The notes beneath the pieces were generated by a model. The model saw nothing but the letters and a program-made list of their open reading frames with translations, was not told the DNA's origin and ran no database searches. A DNA stretch of 64,000 nucleotides. Origin: JAVBWI01 sp036677445. GTDB taxonomy: Bacteria > Bacillota > Clostridia > Christensenellales > CAG-138. Below, in pieces: positions 14,922 to 23,974 of the stretch (its first letter is position 1; each line of letters starts with the position of its first letter). Where the stretch lies: NCBI GenBank assembly GCA_036677445.1, contig JAVBWI010000003.1, positions 1 to 64,000 on the forward strand. Reading direction: 5' to 3'. Position numbers and translations under genes: made by a program.

Positions 14922-17114
14922 TTATGACTTGAAACCGCCAGTCTGGTTACGGGCGGGAGCTTGGGCATCCTGCATCCTCATGGAGAGAGAAATACGTTTT
15001 TTCCCCGAATCCACGCCCAGCACGCGCACCTTCACCACATCCCCGACCTTGACGACCTCGGATGGATGGCGGACATATTTATCCGCCAGCTCCGAAATAT
15101 GCACCAGCCCGTCCTGATGCACGCCGATATCCACAAACACGCCGAAATCGATGACGTTGCGCACGGTGCCCATCAGCTCCATGCCCGGCTGCAGGTCGTT
15201 CATATCCATGATATCCGAGCGCAGCATGGGCGGCGGGAGGGTATCGCGTATGTCGCGGCCGGGCTTCATCAGCTCCGCAACCATATCCCGCAGGGTGGGC
15301 ACACCGACGCCGCAACGGCCGGCTACGGCTTCCTCCCCCAGTTCTTTGATGCGCCCCGTCAACGTACCGAGGCTGCCGCGCGCGATATCCGAAAGGGTAA
15401 AGCCGCATAGCTCCAGCAGCTTCTTTGCCGCGTCATAGGATTCCGGGTGTACGGAAGTGTTGTCCAGTATATTTTTGCCGCCGACGATGCGCAGGAATCC
15501 TGCGCACTGCTCAAACGCCTTGGGCCCCAGCCGCGGCACCTTCTTCAGCTCCGCACGGGATTGGAAGCTGCCGTTTTCATCCCGGTAGGCGACGACATTC
15601 TTTGCCGCGGTGCCGTTGAGGCCGGAAATGTGCGTCAGCAGCGGCGCGGAAGCGGTGTTCACATCCACGCCCACGCTGTTCACGCAATCCTCCACCACGC
15701 CGGCCAGCGCGGAATCCAGCCGCGCCGGGGGCAAATCGTGCTGGTACTGGCCCACGCCGATGGATTTGGGGTCGATCTTCACCAACTCCGCCAGCGGGTC
15801 CTGCAGCCTTCGCGCGATGGAAACGGCGCTTCGAAGCGACACGTCGTACTCCGGAAACTCCTGCGCGGCAAGCTTGGAGGCGGAATACACCGAAGCGCCC
15901 GCCTCGTTGACCACCATATAGCTGACTTCACGATCCAGTTCGTGAATCAACTCCGCCACGAAAATCTCCGCTTCCTTGGAAGCAGTGCCGTTGCCTATGG
16001 AAATGACGTTTACGCCGTGCTTTTGTATCAGCCGCTTCAATTCCTTTTTTGCTTCGTCTGTTTTCTTTTGCGGCGGGGTCGGGTACACCACGGCGGTATC
16101 CAGCGCCTTGCCCGTTTCATCCACCACCGCGATCTTGCAGCCGGTGCGGTATGCAGGGTCCAACCCCAGCGCCACCTTGCCGCGCACGGGCGGCTGCAGC
16201 AGCAGCGGCTTCAAATTGAGCGCAAACATGGAAATCGCCTGCTCGGCGGCTTTGTCCGTCAGCTCGTTTCGGACCTCCCGCTCAATGGAAGGGCGTATCA
16301 GCCTTTCCCAGGAATCCTCCGCCGCCTCGCGCACGCATTGCGTCGTGATGCTGCCTTCTTTTACGAATTTCCTATACAGGGCGGCGACCGCGCCTTTCGC
16401 GTCCATGCTGACGCCGGCCTTCAAAAAGCCTTCCCGCTCGCCGCGATTAATGGCCAATACGCGGTGGCTGGGAATTCTGTTCACAGGCTCGCTGAAATCA
16501 TAATACAGACGGTATACGGAATCCTCTTCCTTCTGCGCGCGGGAAACGAGCACGCCTTCCCTGAACATCAGCGCGCGCAGGAACTTGCGCATGGGCGCGT
16601 CATCCGAAAAGCGCTCCGCCAAAATATCCTTTGCGCCGTCGATGGCCTGCTGCGCGTTCTCCACACCCTTTTCTGCATCCACAAAGGGCGCCGCGAGCGT
16701 TTCCAGCGTCCCCTGCCGGACATACTGTTTTTGCAGCAGATCGGCCAAAGGTTCCAGGCCTTTTTCCATGGCGATGGTCGCGCGCGTGCGGCGCTTGGGC
16801 CGGTAGGGGCGGTAAATATCCTCTATTTCCGCGAGGGTAATTGCGTTTTCGATGGCCTGCGCCAGCGCGTCCGTCATTTTTTCCTGCGCGGCAATGCTCT
16901 CGGATACTTCCTGTTTGCGGGCAACCAGGTTTCTTAAATATTGGAGCCGGTCACAAAGCTCGCGAAGCACCTGATCGTCGCAGGAGCCCGTCATTTCCTT
17001 GCGGTAGCGGGCGATAAACGGTATCGTATTGCCGTCGTCGATCAATTCGATGATGTTTTGCACATGCTCGGGTTTTTGGCTGAATTCACGGGCGAGTATT
17101 GCGCGTATATCCAT
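14922..17114 (-). CDS. tex: Tex-family transcription accessory protein
   Basis: A 730-residue protein with full Tex architecture: N-terminal helical domain with IPFIARYRKEMTGS (about 31-44), a YqgF-like nuclease-fold domain (about 325-425, VALGLDPAYRTGCKIAVVDE), helix-hairpin-helix region (about 490-560, VPRLGPKAFEQCAGFLRI), and a C-terminal S1 RNA-binding domain (about 645-715, VIDFGVFVDIGVHQDGLVHI). Tex binds nucleic acid and acts with RNA polymerase. ATG 17114 follows AGGAG. Confidence 0.95.
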   Translation of the reverse strand: MDIRAILAREFSQKPEHVQNIIELIDDGNTIPFIARYRKEMTGSCDDQVLRELCDRLQYLRNLVARKQEVSESIAAQEKMTDALAQAIENAITLAEIEDIYRPYRPKRRTRATIAMEKGLEPLADLLQKQYVRQGTLETLAAPFVDAEKGVENAQQAIDGAKDILAERFSDDAPMRKFLRALMFREGVLVSRAQKEEDSVYRLYYDFSEPVNRIPSHRVLAINRGEREGFLKAGVSMDAKGAVAALYRKFVKEGSITTQCVREAAEDSWERLIRPSIEREVRNELTDKAAEQAISMFALNLKPLLLQPPVRGKVALGLDPAYRTGCKIAVVDETGKALDTAVVYPTPPQKKTDEAKKELKRLIQKHGVNVISIGNGTASKEAEIFVAELIHELDREVSYMVVNEAGASVYSASKLAAQEFPEYDVSLRSAVSIARRLQDPLAELVKIDPKSIGVGQYQHDLPPARLDSALAGVVEDCVNSVGVDVNTASAPLLTHISGLNGTAAKNVVAYRDENGSFQSRAELKKVPRLGPKAFEQCAGFLRIVGGKNILDNTSVHPESYDAAKKLLELCGFTLSDIARGSLGTLTGRIKELGEEAVAGRCGVGVPTLRDMVAELMKPGRDIRDTLPPPMLRSDIMDMNDLQPGMELMGTVRNVIDFGVFVDIGVHQDGLVHISELADKYVRHPSEVVKVGDVVKVRVLGVDSGKKRISLSMRMQDAQAPARNQTGGFKS

Positions 17115-17208
17115 TCATTTCTCCTATTCAAGGGGATTTTTCTGTTATTATAACCCTATTGCGGCCAAATGGTAAATAGCTTGCGGGAACCGGCCGCGTC
17201 TGCCGTAT

Positions 17209-18501
17209 TCAGTCCGCGCAGGCGTCAAACTGGGGAAAGTTCTTCCACGCGCCCCCCGCGAGGCGGTGGTTTTCCTCCACGGCCATGAACCATTTTTCGG
17301 TGGATTCCCGTTCGGGGAAGAATTCCAGAAACTCACCCTCATAGAATGTGTAGAAACGGCTCACATCCGTGCACATGCCGAATGTGGGCACCTGCCGCGG
17401 CTCCATATGAAACGTGAACGGCTGGCCGTCCTTGGTGCCCGTATAGGTAATGCCGCCGCGGTCGAGCAGCAGCTCCCCCTCCCCCACGATTTCGGAGGTC
17501 TTTTGATTTTTCAAATATGAATATCGGCGCAGCGTGCCTAAGCGCACCTTCTCGCGAAGCTCGAAGCCTTCCTCGCGCAGCTCTTTCTGCATCTTTTTCC
17601 TTTGCAGATCGAACCAGACCCGTGGGGTGTCCGGAATAACGCAGCTTTCGTCCAATGGAATCAGGTCGTACCGATCATTGAGCGTCGCGCCGTTGCCGCA
17701 ATGCGTGCAGGCGATGGTATCCCCTTCGCCCTTCATCGTGAACTCTCTGTTGCATCGGGGGCACCAATACAAGAGCGTATGCAGGTTTTTTGCCATCTGT
17801 CCTTTGCCCGCATAGCTTACCCGCGCCGCTTTGTTCCATTCGTAATCGTCGTTGGCGATGGCCGCATCCAGCTTTTTCTGTATTTCCTCCGCCGACAGCG
17901 CCGCAAGCTGCTCGGGCGTAAACAGCCGGTCGACCACCACCCGTACCTTGCCGGGTCGTTCATCCAGGCAGTATTTGGGGGTGGTAAGATACCCGCCGGA
18001 GATTTTCACCATCAGCACAGGGACATTGCAGTGCTTGAGGAGCTTGCCGCTGCCGATGGCGCAAGGCTGGTTGGAACCTGAAATGGAGCTCATGCCTTCC
18101 GGGAAAATAATCACCCTGCCGCCGCTTGCGATGACCCGGGAGATCTCCTTGACGGTGTACACGTCCGGCACAAAGTTCTTTTTGGGGATCACCTGCAGGA
18201 GTCGGAAAACGCCCGCAAGATGCGAGCGGAAAAATTCGTTGTAGCCCGCCACATAGTTGAGCCGGTGCGGCAGGAACGCGATACCGGTGTAAATATAATC
18301 CAACCGGGAAGCGTGGTTGCTGACCACGATATACGGGCCCTTGCATTGCTTGAGATCGATGTTGTGCTGAAAGCTCACGCCAAGCTTTTTAATGAACAGC
18401 AACTTCCAGAGGTTCGCTAAGAGCAAATAGATCAAAGCGGGCGGCTGCTTGATTTTGCGCCGTACCAATTTCTGTTGTAACGTTAATTTTTCCCTCTCCA
18501 T
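17209..18501 (-). CDS. PlsC-like acyltransferase with zinc-ribbon extension
   Basis: A 430-residue protein. The N-terminal 230 residues match lysophospholipid acyltransferases: VVSNHASRLDYIYTG gives the HX4D motif, and RVIIFPEGMSSISG the FPEG motif. After that comes an extra region with a four-cysteine zinc ribbon (YWCPRCNREF and IACTHCG, about 245-270) and a beta-rich C-terminus. The substrate is probably an acyl donor and a lysophospholipid at the inner face of the membrane. What the zinc ribbon does is unknown. It is divergent from the AAA ATPase gene. Confidence 0.75.
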   Translation of the reverse strand: MEREKLTLQQKLVRRKIKQPPALIYLLLANLWKLLFIKKLGVSFQHNIDLKQCKGPYIVVSNHASRLDYIYTGIAFLPHRLNYVAGYNEFFRSHLAGVFRLLQVIPKKNFVPDVYTVKEISRVIASGGRVIIFPEGMSSISGSNQPCAIGSGKLLKHCNVPVLMVKISGGYLTTPKYCLDERPGKVRVVVDRLFTPEQLAALSAEEIQKKLDAAIANDDYEWNKAARVSYAGKGQMAKNLHTLLYWCPRCNREFTMKGEGDTIACTHCGNGATLNDRYDLIPLDESCVIPDTPRVWFDLQRKKMQKELREEGFELREKVRLGTLRRYSYLKNQKTSEIVGEGELLLDRGGITYTGTKDGQPFTFHMEPRQVPTFGMCTDVSRFYTFYEGEFLEFFPERESTEKWFMAVEENHRLAGGAWKNFPQFDACAD

Positions 18502-18614
18502 TAAAAACCCCTCATCCTTATTCTTGCATTCACTTTATCACGTTATATAGTATCATTCCATGCACAACAGGCAAGCGCTTGCCTTGTGTTGCTTCATGGG
18601 GGTACAATACTTTT

Positions 18615-19355
18615 ATGTATATCAATGCCGTGGAAAAAGAGCAGGCGGCGCTGACGGGGCCGGACGCCTACCTCAACGATATCCCCGCCATCCGGGCCCT
18701 GCGCAGCATGAAACTCTGTAAGCCCGTCACATTCCTTGTGGGAGAGAACGGGTCGGGGAAGTCTACGCTATTGGAGGCTATTGCCGTATGCTTCGGGTTC
18801 AACCCCGAGGGCGGGTCGCAGAATTTCAATTTCGCATCCGTCGACACGCATTCCGGCCTGCACAGCCGCCTGCGGCTGGTCAAGGGTATCCCGCGCCCCA
18901 AGGACGGCTTCTTTCTGCGCGCCGAAAGCTTTTATAACGTCGCCTCCGAGGTGGACAGGTTAAATTTAGAGGACCCGCACCCATCCTTTTTGCGCTCGTA
19001 CGGCGGGAAATCCCTGCACGCGCAGTCGCATGGGGAAAGCTTCCTGGCGCTGGCACTCAGCCGCTTCCGCGGAAACGGCCTGTATCTGTTGGACGAGCCG
19101 GAAGCCGCGCTTTCCCCCTCCCGCCAACTGACGCTGCTTTCCAAAATCCATCAGCTGGTACAGGCGCGCTCGCAGTTTATTATCGCCACGCATTCGCCCA
19201 TACTCATGGCCTACCCCGACGCGGAGATACTGTATATGAACGAAAAAGGCATGCAATCCATCGCATACAGGGAAACGGAGCACTACCTGCTGACCCGGCG
19301 ATTTTTGGAAAACCCGGAAAAGATGCTGCGCATTCTATTGGATGAGGAAAGCTGA
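18615..19355 (+). CDS. AAA/ABC-type ATPase of the AAA_21 kind
   Basis: A 246-residue soluble ATPase. The Walker A motif is GENGSGKST (about 44-52), an ABC-like signature region reads AQSHGESFLAL, Walker B is LYLLDEPEAALS, and an H-loop follows in FIIATHSPILM. Members of this stand-alone group are common in bacteria, are related to OLD/RecF-like ATPases, and mostly lack a known role. The ATG at 18615 has only a weak ribosome site; an upstream start at 18579 is possible. No nuclease partner is adjacent. Confidence 0.75.
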   Translation: MYINAVEKEQAALTGPDAYLNDIPAIRALRSMKLCKPVTFLVGENGSGKSTLLEAIAVCFGFNPEGGSQNFNFASVDTHSGLHSRLRLVKGIPRPKDGFFLRAESFYNVASEVDRLNLEDPHPSFLRSYGGKSLHAQSHGESFLALALSRFRGNGLYLLDEPEAALSPSRQLTLLSKIHQLVQARSQFIIATHSPILMAYPDAEILYMNEKGMQSIAYRETEHYLLTRRFLENPEKMLRILLDEES

Positions 19356-19381
19356 ACAAAGCACTTACTCTGTCTATTTCA

Positions 19382-20209
19382 CTAACAATTTCCCGTATAT
19401 ACATGCCGCAGGCTGCCCCGCGCGACCTCGGCCAGATGGCGCACGGTTTCCACCGGCGTGGGAGGTTTCTCAAGCATACGGTAACGGGGAAAGAACCGGC
19501 TTACATGCAGCGGGATATCCGGCCGGACGGACGCGAGCCAGGCGGAAAGCGCTTCCATCTCGCCCTCCGAATCGTTTTCGCCGGGGATGATGAGCGTGGT
19601 AACCTCCACATGGCACTGCGCCGCGGCAAGCGCTATGGAGGTTTTGACAGTCTCCAGTTCGCCGCCCACCATGGAATAGAACCGCTGCGTAAAGCCCTTT
19701 AAATCGATGTTGAGCGCGTCAAGCAGCGGCAGCAGCGCAAGGAGTGGTTCCGCATTGATGTAACCGTTTGTCACCGCGACATTCAAAAGCCCGTTCTCAT
19801 GCGCCAGTTTAGCACAGTCGCGGACATATTCATAGCCCACCAGCGGTTCGTTATAGGTATAAGCGACGCCGATGTTGCCCTGCGCTTTTTGGTTGAGGGC
19901 AATTTTCACAAGCCCGGCGGGGAATAGTTCCCGCACGGAAAGCGCCTCGCCGCCCGACTGCGCAATATCGCAGTTCTGGCAGAACGGACAGCGCAGGTTG
20001 CAGCCGAAGCTGCCCACAGAAAGTATGCTGTTGCCCGGATGAAACCGCCGCAGCGGCTTTTTTTCGATCGGGTCGAGAGATAGCGCCGTCAGCTTGCCGT
20101 AATTGACGCATGTTATATTGCCGTTTTCTGCGGCACGGGCGCGGCAAAGGCCGCGCTGGCCTTCCGATAGCGAACAGCGATGCGGACAAACCGTGCACGC
20201 CGTCTTCAT
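19382..20209 (-). CDS. amrS: AmmeMemoRadiSam system radical SAM enzyme
   Basis: A 275-residue radical SAM protein. The 4Fe-4S site is visible as CNLRCPFCQNCDI (about 70-82), and the start carries additional cysteines (CTVCPHRCSLSEGQRGLCRA) typical of this family. VAYTYNEPLVGYEYV and NGYINAEPLLALLP also fit. The ATG overlaps the stop of the Memo-AMMECR1 gene by 4 bases (ATGA), so translation is coupled. The family is related to pyruvate-formate-lyase activating enzymes; its substrate is unknown. Confidence 0.85.
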   Translation of the reverse strand: MKTACTVCPHRCSLSEGQRGLCRARAAENGNITCVNYGKLTALSLDPIEKKPLRRFHPGNSILSVGSFGCNLRCPFCQNCDIAQSGGEALSVRELFPAGLVKIALNQKAQGNIGVAYTYNEPLVGYEYVRDCAKLAHENGLLNVAVTNGYINAEPLLALLPLLDALNIDLKGFTQRFYSMVGGELETVKTSIALAAAQCHVEVTTLIIPGENDSEGEMEALSAWLASVRPDIPLHVSRFFPRYRMLEKPPTPVETVRHLAEVARGSLRHVYTGNC

Positions 20210-21591
20210 TTGTGCCGCACCACCCGAAAGCGCTGTAAACTTATCTGTTCGCCTTCGCGGATCCCTGCCTTTTTGCGGGCGATCTCCACCTGCCCGGCCG
20301 CGGTATCCACCCCCGCCAAATCCGGCAGCAGCAGGCCGCGCTTGCGGCCCGCGCTGACGATCACACCGTAAAGCTTGGGGTCGAGTTCCGATTCGTCTAA
20401 GACCGGCTCCGCCTCCCCCAGCACATCCACACTGTACACGATGTGTTCCAGTTCTTCCGCCGTGACGGAGTCGAACCGCGGGTCTTCCGTGCCCGCGCTC
20501 ACGGCGTTGCGCAATATCTCCTGCGCGATGTTCGGCGCGGTCGGCCCGGTGGTGCCGATGCAGCCGCGCAGGCGGCCATCCAGCTTGAGCGACACGAACA
20601 CCCCCGCGCGTTTACTTGCCAGCTCTTCGGGCAGATTTTCGGGCAGAGCGGCGCGTTTTCCGGAAAGCACATAGGTTTCCAGTGACAGGCGGGCTAAGCG
20701 GACATAAGCATCCTCCCCCGCGCGGGCAAGCGTACTGCGCTCCCGCCGCAGCGATTCATACTGCACATCGAATTGCCGGGTTGCATCCTCCCCGGTAATT
20801 TGAAACGCCGCCACGGCATACCCCACACCGAAGGGGCCTTCATAGGATAGCAGCTCCGGCTGCACCGCCTTCTGGTCCAACGCGCCGGCCAGGATGATAC
20901 AGCTTCTCAGTCCGCATTCGGCGGCGGCCTCCGCGTCCTCGGGCGAAACCGTTAAAAACTTCAGGAAATCCCCCGCGGACATGGCCGCCGTGAGTTCCCG
21001 GTCGAACGCGGGGCCTTCGGGCGCAAAGCCGTAGGGGCCCTCCTCTTTCAGCTTGTGGGAAAGGTCGCCGCTCGCGACGACCACCGTACGGCGTCCCAGC
21101 GTCTGCGCGGCCTTTGCGATGCACTTCCCCAGCCGGTAATGCACGAGCGGCGAAAAGCCGGAAAGGCCGATGCGTACGAGTTTAGAGCCCACGCCTGCCT
21201 GCTGCAAAAAACGTAAGGGAATGAGTGTCCCGTGATCCAGCGCCTTATCGCGTTCGCCCATGGTACCCGCAGAGATGCCTTCTGCGTGCGCTTCTCCCGC
21301 GATCGTTTCCACGAAGGCGGTATCGTATTCCGCCTCCACGGCTACCCCGTCCGCATGAAAGCGGCGAAGGTCGCCCCGCGCCCGCTTGCCGGGGCTGATG
21401 TGGAAATAATCCGCATACAGCACCGCGTGCGGCGAAAGTACCACCACCGTCTCGGGCGCAAGCGCCGCGATGCGGCGGGCCGCCTCGCGGTACGCGTCCG
21501 CGGTGGCCTGTATATTCCGTTCCTCGCCCCGCCCCACCTCCGGCAGAAGTATGGGCGGATGCGGCAGTATGAATGCGCCCAAGATACTCAT
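20206..21591 (-). CDS. Memo-AMMECR1 fusion (AmmeMemoRadiSam proteins B and A)
   Basis: A 461-residue fusion. Residues 1-260 are Memo-like (FILPHPPILLPEVGRGEE, VVLSPHAVLYADYFHI, TVVVASGDLSHKL), with histidines and aspartates that in Memo resemble a metal-dependent dioxygenase site. Residues 280-461 are AMMECR1-like (GVFVSLKLDGRLRGCIGTTG, the family's LRGCIG motif). ATG 21591 follows AAGGAGACG; a start at 21663 lacks such a site. The radical SAM gene overlaps its end. The three activities occur together in many genomes, but the pathway is unsolved. Confidence 0.85.
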   Translation of the reverse strand: MSILGAFILPHPPILLPEVGRGEERNIQATADAYREAARRIAALAPETVVVLSPHAVLYADYFHISPGKRARGDLRRFHADGVAVEAEYDTAFVETIAGEAHAEGISAGTMGERDKALDHGTLIPLRFLQQAGVGSKLVRIGLSGFSPLVHYRLGKCIAKAAQTLGRRTVVVASGDLSHKLKEEGPYGFAPEGPAFDRELTAAMSAGDFLKFLTVSPEDAEAAAECGLRSCIILAGALDQKAVQPELLSYEGPFGVGYAVAAFQITGEDATRQFDVQYESLRRERSTLARAGEDAYVRLARLSLETYVLSGKRAALPENLPEELASKRAGVFVSLKLDGRLRGCIGTTGPTAPNIAQEILRNAVSAGTEDPRFDSVTAEELEHIVYSVDVLGEAEPVLDESELDPKLYGVIVSAGRKRGLLLPDLAGVDTAAGQVEIARKKAGIREGEQISLQRFRVVRHK

Positions 21592-21899
21592 AAATTCGTC
21601 TCCTTCGGCGATGATGCGCGCAGCCTTACCCGTATTGTACCCCTCTGCACGGCGCGTACGCAAGCGGATGCGAACCCCGGCGCACGATTTTTCAGGTCGC
21701 AGCGCGGCCGGTTGTTGTGAAACATATACATAGCGCCGCTTTTGCCGCGATGCGGATAATTCTTTTTATTATTCGGCAAATATGCGATAATGTTGTGTAG
21801 AATCCGATCAAAACAGCCTTGCCCGCATTTCCTCTCCCACCGTTTGGCGGCTTAGCGCGCAAATCTTTTTCTTACACATTTCCAACAAAGGAGATTGCT

Positions 21900-22883
21900 A
21901 TGGCGAAATCATCCAACCAAAAGCTCAAGCTTCTTTATTTAATGAAACTGCTGCAGGAAAAGACCGACGAACAGCACGTTTTGACGCTGCAGGAGCTGAT
22001 TGCCGGGCTCAACGCCTATGGCATTTCGGCCGAACGCAAAAGCTTATACGACGATATCGACACGCTCAGGCAGTTCGGTTTGGATATCTGCACGGTCAAA
22101 AGCAAGACGACAGGCTATTATGTCGCCAACCGCACGTTCGAGCTGCCGGAATTGAAGCTGCTGGTGGACAGCGTGCAGGCTTCCAAGTTCATCACCGAAA
22201 AAAAGAGTCTGGCGCTGATCAAAAAGCTGGAGAGCCTTTCCAGCATATACGAAGCGCGGCTCATACGCCGGCAGGTATATGTGCACAACCGCATCAAGAG
22301 CATGAACGAGAGCATCTATTATAATGTGGACAAGATACACAACGGCATCGCGCAAAATCGAAAAATCACATTCAAATATTTTGAGTATACCATCGACAAG
22401 GAACGGGCTTTCCGGCGCGACGGGAAGCGCTATTGCGTGAGCCCCTTTGCTCTCACCTGGGACAACGAGAATTATTATATGGTCGGCTTTGACGGGGAAG
22501 CCGGAAAATGCAAGCACTACCGGGTGGATAAGATGGAATTTATCGCGCTGCTCGAAGAAGCACGCGACGGTATAGAGCAATATAAGACGCTGGATATGGC
22601 GGCCTACGCCAAACGCAATTTTTCCATGTACGGCGGTGCGGAGGAACGCGTAAGCATATTGTTCGCGAACCGCCTTGTGGGTGTGGTGATCGACCGTTTC
22701 GGAAAGGATATCCCCATCGTGAAAGTGGACAAAGCGCACTTCCGTGTGTCCGTGACTGTCGCGGTCAGCCCGCAATTCTATGCGTGGGTGTTCGGGCTGG
22801 GCGGGGAGGCCAGGATATTGGGGCCAGAGAATGTGATGAAAGGGATGAAGGAACAGGTGGAGGCAGTAGCGAGGATGTATTGA
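21900..22883 (+). CDS. WYL-domain transcriptional regulator
   Basis: A 327-residue YafY-type regulator. ATG 21900 follows AAAGGAG. The N-terminal winged helix (about 5-70) includes LTLQELIAGLNAYGISAERK and YDDIDTLRQFGLDI. The WYL domain (about 135-230) has YCVSPFALTWDNENYYMVGF, the usual PxxLxxxxxxWYLxA-like strand. A WCX-like C-terminal extension follows (about 240-327). WYL proteins bind nucleic-acid-related ligands and often respond to DNA damage or phage. The next gene encodes a HIRAN protein, which may be a functional neighbour. Confidence 0.85.
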   Translation: MAKSSNQKLKLLYLMKLLQEKTDEQHVLTLQELIAGLNAYGISAERKSLYDDIDTLRQFGLDICTVKSKTTGYYVANRTFELPELKLLVDSVQASKFITEKKSLALIKKLESLSSIYEARLIRRQVYVHNRIKSMNESIYYNVDKIHNGIAQNRKITFKYFEYTIDKERAFRRDGKRYCVSPFALTWDNENYYMVGFDGEAGKCKHYRVDKMEFIALLEEARDGIEQYKTLDMAAYAKRNFSMYGGAEERVSILFANRLVGVVIDRFGKDIPIVKVDKAHFRVSVTVAVSPQFYAWVFGLGGEARILGPENVMKGMKEQVEAVARMY

Positions 22884-22954
22884 GCGCAAGGCACCGTCCG
22901 TTTTATGGGATACTCCTTTTGCTATGCTATAAGCATGGAAAGGAGATGATCCGG

Positions 22955-23311
22955 ATGGCGGAACAGTACATCACTATCGTGGGCTTTGGCAACTACTACG
23001 ATATCCGTCCTTTTTCCATAGGCACGCAGATACTGTGCGAAAAAGAACCGGACAACGCTCACGACAGCGAAGCCATACGCGCCGTACTGCCCGTGCTTGG
23101 CACAGTGGGCTATGTGGCCAACAGCGTACACACGAAAGCCAACGGCACGCGCAGCGCCGGGCGCATATACGAGCAGGTGGGCGACAAGTTCCTCGTACGG
23201 GTAGCCTTTACCACAAGAACCAAGGTCATCGCGAAAATTGAGCAAGCAGACGTGAAGGAGCTCCATCCGGCGCTCTTTTTACCCGACAGCATCGCGAATA
23301 CGGTGGACTGA
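22955..23311 (+). CDS. HIRAN-domain protein
   Basis: A 118-residue protein. ATG 22955 has AAGGAG nine bases upstream. Nearly the whole length fits a HIRAN domain: ITIVGFGNYYDIRPFSIGTQ, LCEKEPDNAHDSEAIRAV (the EPDNxxDxxAI signature), and LGTVGYVANS. In eukaryotic HLTF this domain binds 3' DNA ends. In bacteria it is often stand-alone with an unknown role. It follows a WYL regulator by 70 bases. Confidence 0.75.
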   Translation: MAEQYITIVGFGNYYDIRPFSIGTQILCEKEPDNAHDSEAIRAVLPVLGTVGYVANSVHTKANGTRSAGRIYEQVGDKFLVRVAFTTRTKVIAKIEQADVKELHPALFLPDSIANTVD

Positions 23312-23336
23312 ACCCATCTCTCTCATAAGCAGCAGG

Positions 23337-23366
23337 GCCCGCTTGAACAGCGGGCTTTACTGCTTT
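23337..23366 (+). terminator. Probable terminator after the HIRAN gene
   Basis: GCCCGC (23337-23342) pairs with GCGGGC (23350-23355), followed by TTTACTGCTTTAT. The T run is broken, so strength is uncertain. Confidence 0.55.
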
Positions 23367-23386
23367 ATAATGATACCACCTGCGTC

Positions 23387-23704
23387 TTACTCCTTTATAT
23401 AGGAACAGCAATAATCTGCAATAACTTTTGCAGCGACCTTGAATTTGGAGTTGGCGGGTACTTCAAATGCCTGCCCTTCCCCATAGCTCGCCCATCTTTC
23501 GCTGCCGGGCAGCATCACCTCCAGCGTGCCCGCGAGCACCTCCATACGCTCCTTATCCGCAGTGCCAAACTCGTAAATGCCGGGCAGTATGATGCCCAGC
23601 GTTTTTTTCGTTCCGTCCGCAAACAGCACGGTACGGCTGGTAACATTGCCGTCATAGTATACATTGGCTTTTTTGATTACCGCTACATTCTCAAACCTGT
23701 CCAT
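23387..23704 (-). CDS. ppnP: Pyrimidine/purine nucleoside phosphorylase
   Basis: A 105-residue protein of the DUF1255 cupin family, now named PpnP. It phosphorolyses several nucleosides to free base and ribose 1-phosphate. Family features: NVYYDGNVTSRTVLFADGTK, TLGIILPGIYEFGTADKERM, EVLAGTLEVMLPG and the C-terminal FEVPANSKFKVAA. ATG 23704 follows GGAGGTGG; the longer frame to 23830 has no support. The length equals the usual family length (about 95-105). Confidence 0.9.
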   Translation of the reverse strand: MDRFENVAVIKKANVYYDGNVTSRTVLFADGTKKTLGIILPGIYEFGTADKERMEVLAGTLEVMLPGSERWASYGEGQAFEVPANSKFKVAAKVIADYCCSYIKE

Positions 23705-23974
23705 AGTTCCACCTCCGTTGCTTATTGATTGTATACTACCGCATGGCGATATACGGATCAAGCCGGTGTTTCCGGAATACGCCGCCGCGCATACGTCAAG
23801 GAGGCAGTATGACGATGCGTTTTTCGTCAATTGATGACAAATATATGGACAATTCTTTCATTTCCTCAAAAAACTATAGAAAACTGTCAAAAAATACGTT
23901 ATATATAAATATGAGGATAATTCTGGAGACGCATGCAGCTTGGTCGTATGGTCCTTTGTTCCGGGGAGGGCGGC

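Noticed and set aside
15447..16937. A 496-codon open frame on the plus strand opposite tex.
   Set aside because: It is antisense to a clear Tex protein, has H/R/A-rich composition and no ribosome site; a product of high-GC codon bias.
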